Below, in pieces: positions 59,238-64,000 of a stretch of DNA of 64,000 nucleotides. A model generated the notes under the pieces. The model made no database searches, was not told the origin of the DNA, and saw nothing but the letters and a program-made list of their open reading frames with translations. This DNA comes from Sanghuangporus weigelae (lineage: Eukaryota; Basidiomycota; Agaricomycetes; Hymenochaetales; Hymenochaetaceae), in NCBI GenBank assembly GCA_033182465.1, contig CP137324.1:2294001-2358000 (forward strand), given 5' to 3'. The position numbers and the translations under genes were made by a program. Numbering within the stretch: the first letter of the stretch is position 1; the number at the start of each line of letters is the position of its first letter.

Positions 59238-60201
59238 GAAAAAGGTCGTCCCACATGTCGACGACTTCAGGAGGCCATTGTGCATTGCAAATGGCTTCGA
59301 GAAAATTCAGGTGGGCTTCTCGGAACTGATGTAAGTCAAGTAGATCATCGGAAGGCACCTTCTTAGACAGAAAGGCTGAGGTAGCAGGAACGAGGGCGGA
59401 TGCTCCATTGACGACTTCAAAACAATAGGAATTGTCGGAAATGGTCTGCTGATGGGATTCAAGTTGGCTCTTGAGACCACGAGTCGTCAAGTGGAACAGA
59501 GGGACGTGCTGCAGCTTCTGAAGCCGACTCTCGATGGAAGCATGGAGGACGTGAGTGGACCGGCGGTCTTGAAGGAGGTCAGGGCCAAACTGGAACGGGT
59601 TTCGGTCTGGGCTAGCGCGGGCGGCAGTAGCAGCAGCAGCAGCAGCAGCAAGAACGGGTACAGCAGGTGCAGGAGCAACAACGGGAGCCGGAATATGGAG
59701 AATGGGAGGAACGGCATCCGCAGGAGCAGCAGGAGCAACAGCAACAGATAGTGCAGGAGGTAGGATCTGAATGACCGGGGTTGGAGACGGGGGTCGCGAG
59801 GCGTTAGGCGACGGAGCCAACGGAGCCAGGGAACTGCCACTGCTCGCTTGTGCCTGATTTGCAGCCGTTCCGTGATCGACGGCGGAGGAAGGACCAGCGA
59901 CAGGAGCCGAGGCGGGGTCGACGGAGGCGGAGTGGGGTACGGGGATAGAGTGCGACGAACTTGCCTGGTTTGAACTGTATGTGTTCCACCATATTTTCGC
60001 CTGAGCCGTCCAAATCTGCCAAGTCTGTTCCATAAACCACTTGATTTCGTTGTCATCCAGATTGCTAAGCCGTCGTTTGTATTCACGTCGAGCGTCGTCA
60101 TAAGCAGCTGAAGAGAAATCCGGCATTTGAAGAAGGTCGGGATCACACGGTACACGGTCGGGTTGCGGTGGCACAGCATTACGACGTGTGTTGATGGCCA
60201 T
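59238..60201 (-). pseudogene. Upstream protein region of the recombinase element
   Basis: A frame starting MAINTRRNAVPPQPDRVPCD and containing WFMEQTWQIWTAQAKIWW, then a long Pro/Ala/Ser-rich segment, then FREAHLNFLEAICNAQWPPE and VDMWDDLF next to the copia insertion. No known domain. The copia element splits it, with further minus-strand coding sequence of the same kind on the far side (about 54170-53930). Treated as a fossil. Confidence 0.6.
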
Positions 60202-60324
60202 ACTGATATAGTTTGAAGAAGCAAACTAAACGAATGTATAGAAAGGAGATACAGAACACGAGCAAAGAGGGTTTCGGTATTTGAAATGAAATTTGCAACA
60301 ACGTTCCTTCACGACGAGAACGAC

Positions 60325-60383
60325 GCGTCGGAGGTGATGGTAGGAACGAAAGAAGCCTCGGCTTCTTCCGTCACCTCCGACGC
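60325..60383. repeat. Nested hairpin
   Basis: Outer arms GCGTCGGAGGTGA (60325-60337) and TCACCTCCGACGC (60371-60383); inner arms GAAGCC and GGCTTC around 2 bases. It lies upstream of the recombinase element's first frame and may mark its end or belong to its promoter. Confidence 0.75.
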
Positions 60384-60790
60384 AGACCTAAATCTTCAGT
60401 CTGGCTCGCCACACCGAAGATTGTCACATACTTCATTCTCCAGTCCAAAGCGTTGATCTCGTATTACCCTTCATCTTTCATACTTTTTCGCGTTGTCACA
60501 TCTCCGCATTTGGTATTTCATGTGCATTCTTGTTTGTAACTCACAGTCTTCAACCTGTAGCCAAGAAGGGAATATAAGCGAGATGTGCCCGATTCCTCTT
60601 AACGTTGCATTCCAGTTCGAGTCCACGCAGGTTTGCAATGTAATCCTCTGTAAAGATACCTACCTACCGCTATCGCCGTCGCATTTATCGTCGTGGTGTC
60701 ATAAGACCGAAAGCTTGCAAAGTACAGGATTTTTGGACCACAAAGCCGCAAACGAATCGTGATCGTGTCGTGCAGTTTTAAGCGGCGCAT
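60384..60790. other. Spacer between recombinase element and duplicated unit B
   Basis: About 400 bases without a supported gene. It does not align with the sequence just left of copy A, so the tandem junction lies in or before it. Confidence 0.45.
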
Positions 60791-61313
60791 AGAACACTTT
60801 ATGACTTTCATTTGATTGCGCTCGTAGAAATCTCTATCAAGTAAGTGTTAATCTAGAGAGGCGTGCGTCACGACTACTTGAAGCTTATTTTACATGGCCA
60901 CCAGCTCCTCGCGTCTTCTTACCAACTACATTCCATCTGTCTGTGAAAACGACCTTCATCATTGTCAATCTGAAATGGAGAGCTATTTTTGTTCTCTCTC
61001 ACATTTGCCCCTCTTTTTGATATGCAACTATGACGTTTCTTATTTTTATCCTCTTGTTGCTACCTTTTTTCCTTTGCGATTTTTGCTTAACCGGTAGTCT
61101 TTGCGGATAATCATACATGAGACAAAATCATGCGCAAGAAAGCGCTTGCGCAGAACAGCCAAGTGTAACCAGTATCTTTCTATAGACGCAATGGTGATAT
61201 AAAAGTTGCCATACAATTACAAGAGATTCCTATCTATGAAATAGAACTTGAGAGCTCGTCTTATTCTGCTCTACACAACCTGTTGGATCTTGAGGTTCGT
61301 TCGAGCCACAGAG

Positions 61314-61379
61314 ACGCGTGTGTCACATGGCACGCGTAACACACTATTTAAGATCCTTTTCGCTTGGCCTTTGACGCGT
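61314..61379 (+). promoter_or_regulatory. Cluster of three ACGCGT boxes, copy B
   Basis: ACGCGT at 61314-61319, 61332-61337 and 61374-61379, at almost the same spacing as in copy A. Confidence 0.5.
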
Positions 61380-61439
61380 CGATTCTCTTTACCAACTATA
61401 ATCCATCCGTGCGTGAAAGCGACAATCAGCTCGTCTACG

Positions 61440-63023
61440 ATGCTACTCCATTACCAACCTGACATGGAGAACGTCGACGTCGACGAAGCAATAAAAGTCG
61501 TGAATGATATTCTGGACCGTATAGCCGCAAGCCCAACGCTGGAGTTCGGGCCAGAGGGGATGCCTGAAGACATTCGGACACTGCTGATGACGGTGAGCGG
61601 ACTCCTCTCGCTGAAGGGAAAGCACTAAAGCAAAGTCTAGCTCGAAGAACTCCCCACTCCACCGATGGGAAATCCGATCAACCCAACAGCCAATATTCCT
61701 GCATCGACACAGGATACCCCTTCAATTGTCTCGAACCATGCGCCTGAGCAGGGCCATAAACCCAGCACATCCATCGATTCACCTTCAGAAACCTGGAATG
61801 AGCCACAAGCAGAAGAAGATGATGTGAGCCAGCACCCAATGGACCACTATCGTGACGAGACATCAATGCACACAGGCAATGAAAGGACTAGTGGTAAGTA
61901 AAATGCATGCCTGCAGTCTAATGGATCTCGAGCTGATCAGCCGTATCAATCCAGGCAACAAAGAACAAAGAACAGACCAGTCTCTTTTATACCACGGACC
62001 CACCGGTACTGGCTATGTGGCTTGGACCGGTCAAAGACAAGCCACCTTGTCTAATTCCTACCAAGACTCCCCGTACGAAGGTACCAATGAATCTATCACG
62101 AGTGACGGAAAATATATGAAAGACATGACCTATTTGTCATCGCACGGCGGCGGAGACCTCCATCCACGCTTCTATCCCATAACTCCTGACCGCGCGTTGC
62201 CTGCAGCTCCAGACCTGATGCTGATGCAGCAGCCTGTTCGTGAACGCCCGCAGGATATTCCAATCGCGGTATCTAATCGCATGCGTGTAGGGAAAAGTAA
62301 GGACGTGATTGGAGGCTCAGGCCACCCATACCGCTCATCATTAAATTCCGGCGATGACAAAGACAGCAACCCTGGTTTGCTTGTGCCTTCAAGCTCGGCG
62401 CCTCCATGGCCGAATGCAGCGATATCAGTATCCGGAGGCCTTCAGCACGATGGGAGGGACAATAATACTGCCTGGGATAACAGGGCCGAGGTGCGAACAA
62501 TCAGTATGTCCTCTGGCTCCTTGTTGTCTCGTTTTCCAATAAGCTCATCGCTCGCTCGGAAGGTTTCTCAGCAAGCATACGCGATACGGCTTTCCTCACT
62601 CCTGGGGATTCGTCGCTCGTCTCATTGTCGCCACCGACTTATCACCCTCCATCTTCTCTGTCATCCGTTCACATGTCGCCCACGCGCGTACCCTTCGGAA
62701 CTGCTCGCCATGTCAATGTTCAACTTGCACATGGGCCTCAAGAGAGCCAGATAGGACCGAAGAGGAGGTGCAAGAAGGAACGGAAAACCAAGGCGGGAAA
62801 TGCCTTTGGCTCGGGCACCGGCATTCGATGCAGGCTCCCTAATTGCAATGTTCCGGACTACGAGTTCGCGTCGAGAAAGGAACTAGAGAGGCACCAGGAT
62901 TCCGCTGCCGTGCACTGCGGTTCCAGAGCACGATGCCCGAAATGCGAGAAGGAATACAGCCGCGACGATGCTGTACTGAGGCACATGAAGAGGGCCCACC
63001 AATCCATCGATGTTGAAGCGTGA
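61440..63023 (+). CDS. C2H2 zinc-finger protein of unrecognised family, copy B
   Basis: Four exons: 61440-61592, 61641-61893, 61955-62503 and 62572-63023, about 468 residues. Exon 1 differs from copy A at only 4 of 51 residues, and intron 1 (48 bases) is identical. The middle (from about residue 65 to about 370) is strongly diverged in sequence and in exon 2 length, keeping only islands such as GYVAWTG, NNTAW and RTI before the last intron. The final exon returns to near identity through the fingers (CRLPNCNVPDYEFASRKELE, then CPKCEKEYSRDDAVLRHMKR AH). It ends SIDVEA, two residues shorter than copy A's SIAIDVEA. Fully open, so both copies may be in use. Probably nuclear; function unknown. Confidence 0.76.
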
Positions 63024-64000
63024 TGATTATTCACCGTGACGACGCATTGCTGTGGTATCCGGACTGTCAAATTGTTCAGCGTCATCGTATAGTTTCAATA
63101 TCTCCTCGTACTATCCTGTATATACCTGGTCTTTACGGCTTATACCTGCAGTATCTGTATCCCTTATAGTATCCATATTAGTCAGTAACTCGTTTTATCA
63201 TTAAAGAGGAGCGGAATTACGAGACGCGCATGCCAATCGTCGACCTCTATTGACTCGAAAGATGATCCCCGATTAGAAACGACGTCTAAAAGGGCATTTA
63301 TTTGTGTAACGGTCGAACTGATGCAGGTGGGCAGAGAAGAGCAACCTTGTCCAATCAGTCTGTCGACATAAGTAGGCGCAAGCGGGATCATTACTCGTAG
63401 GCGAGAAAACACGCACATGAATTTTTTGGAACGAGGGACGAATAGCACCGTGGACATAACTGTGCACCAGAAGTGGCATATAATTCTCACGAAGGAGACT
63501 TCATTCTCAAATTCAAAGTACCTCAGCTAAGCCAGGACTTTTCTCTTTTTCCAACTTGAAGCTGCGCAAAGCACCCAAGATAGCCAAGCAGGGTCAAATG
63601 AAGCGAAAGGAAAGGAGTTCAAAGAGTATAGTTGCGAAAGGCTGGACAAAAGGACGGACGCTGGTGATGATGGTGAGTGGACTCTTTCGGTATACAAGCT
63701 AAATTATAACTTACCGTCCGGTCAGCGCACCGTACGATAAACCTCTCACTAGTCGAGTCGGTCAATGAGCTCGTTTCTGTTCCGTAATATTTTACAAATT
63801 ACTTACCATGAGGACGGCATGGGGCTCGACCAGGACCTATTTCCGCTAGTATGGCTCAACTGAAACTCACTAATGCATGGCTATGAGTTCCTCTGAGGTA
63901 TAATACGACTGCATTGCATTCCAGTCTCGTGACGCCATAAAGGCAAAAGAAGGAAGCGAAAATCGACGGACGGGATCGAGGAATCTGCTCCAGATTGAAT
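63024..64000. other. Downstream part of copy B, with possible small exon
   Basis: Matches 50253-51289. Near 63596-63672 a frame MKRKERSSKSIVAKGWTK followed by GRTLVMM ends at a GTGAGT donor, echoing the exon-1 end (RTLLMT) of the zinc-finger genes. It could be the first exon of a further family member that continues past the window. Confidence 0.35.

Larger units (their letters stand above)
52000..60400 (-). mobile_element. Decayed tyrosine-recombinase element, interrupted by a copia element
   Basis: Read on the minus strand, it carries an upstream protein region (60201 down to the copia insertion, then on to about 53920), a minisatellite, and a tyrosine-recombinase region (about 53543-52347). 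Its recombinase belongs to the group widespread in agaricomycete genomes and related to DIRS or Crypton recombinases. I see no reverse transcriptase, so class is uncertain. It looks broken, with at least one or two interruptions besides the copia insertion. Ends are approximate. Confidence 0.6.
60791..64000 (+). repeat. Segmental duplication, copy B (continues past window)
   Basis: Aligns with 47863-51289. Promoter, exon 1, intron 1 and the zinc-finger exon are nearly identical; the middle exons of the gene are very different. The match runs to the right edge. Confidence 0.85.

Noticed and set aside
59452-59751. Plus-strand Ser/Arg-rich frame
   Set aside because: Antisense of the Pro/Ala-rich segment of the recombinase element's upstream protein.

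Overview
This window looks like nuclear DNA of a mushroom-forming basidiomycete (Agaricomycetes). Its genes are cut by many short introns of about 45-70 bases with GT..AG ends. Its gene content is typical of a plant-litter or wood decomposer: a CBM1-linked GH5 mannanase, an AA14 lytic polysaccharide monooxygenase, a PL1 pectate lyase, tyrosine-kinase-like protein kinases and a copia-type retrotransposon. I read coding regions by joining open frames at plausible splice sites by eye, so exon ends are estimates unless I give exact positions.

Layout. 1-17.6 kb: a secreted-type protein cut by the window edge, a small single-pass membrane protein, a TVP38/DedA-family Golgi membrane protein with a long proline-rich tail, a short hypothetical gene, the secreted mannanase, two protein kinases, mitochondrial NADP-isocitrate dehydrogenase, and a Ser/Thr-rich single-pass membrane protein. 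18.5-24.3 kb: two closely related Rieske non-heme iron oxygenases transcribed away from each other. 25.6-45.5 kb: a hypothetical gene, the AA14 enzyme, two paralogous zinc-finger proteins on either side of a DUF4112 gene, a small hydrophilic protein, a salicylate-hydroxylase-like FAD monooxygenase, and the pectate lyase.

47.9-64.0 kb is a different kind of region. A unit carrying a C2H2 zinc-finger gene of unknown family occurs twice in the same orientation, about 12.9 kb apart. Between the copies lie a decayed tyrosine-recombinase element (about 52.0-60.4 kb) and, inserted into it, a whole-looking copia-type LTR retrotransposon with identical 257-bp LTRs and a 5-bp target duplication. Both zinc-finger genes are open. 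Their first exon, first intron and zinc-finger end are nearly identical, but the middle of the protein is so divergent that it hardly aligns. A third, degenerate relative lies just downstream of the first copy. This is the most unusual part of the window and the best candidate for an undescribed gene family.

The secreted hydrolases and the AA14 enzyme fit together as plant cell-wall attack (mannan, pectin, and probably xylan-coated cellulose). The Rieske oxygenases and FAD monooxygenase fit oxidative catabolism of small amines or aromatics. I saw no tRNA, rRNA or CRISPR array.
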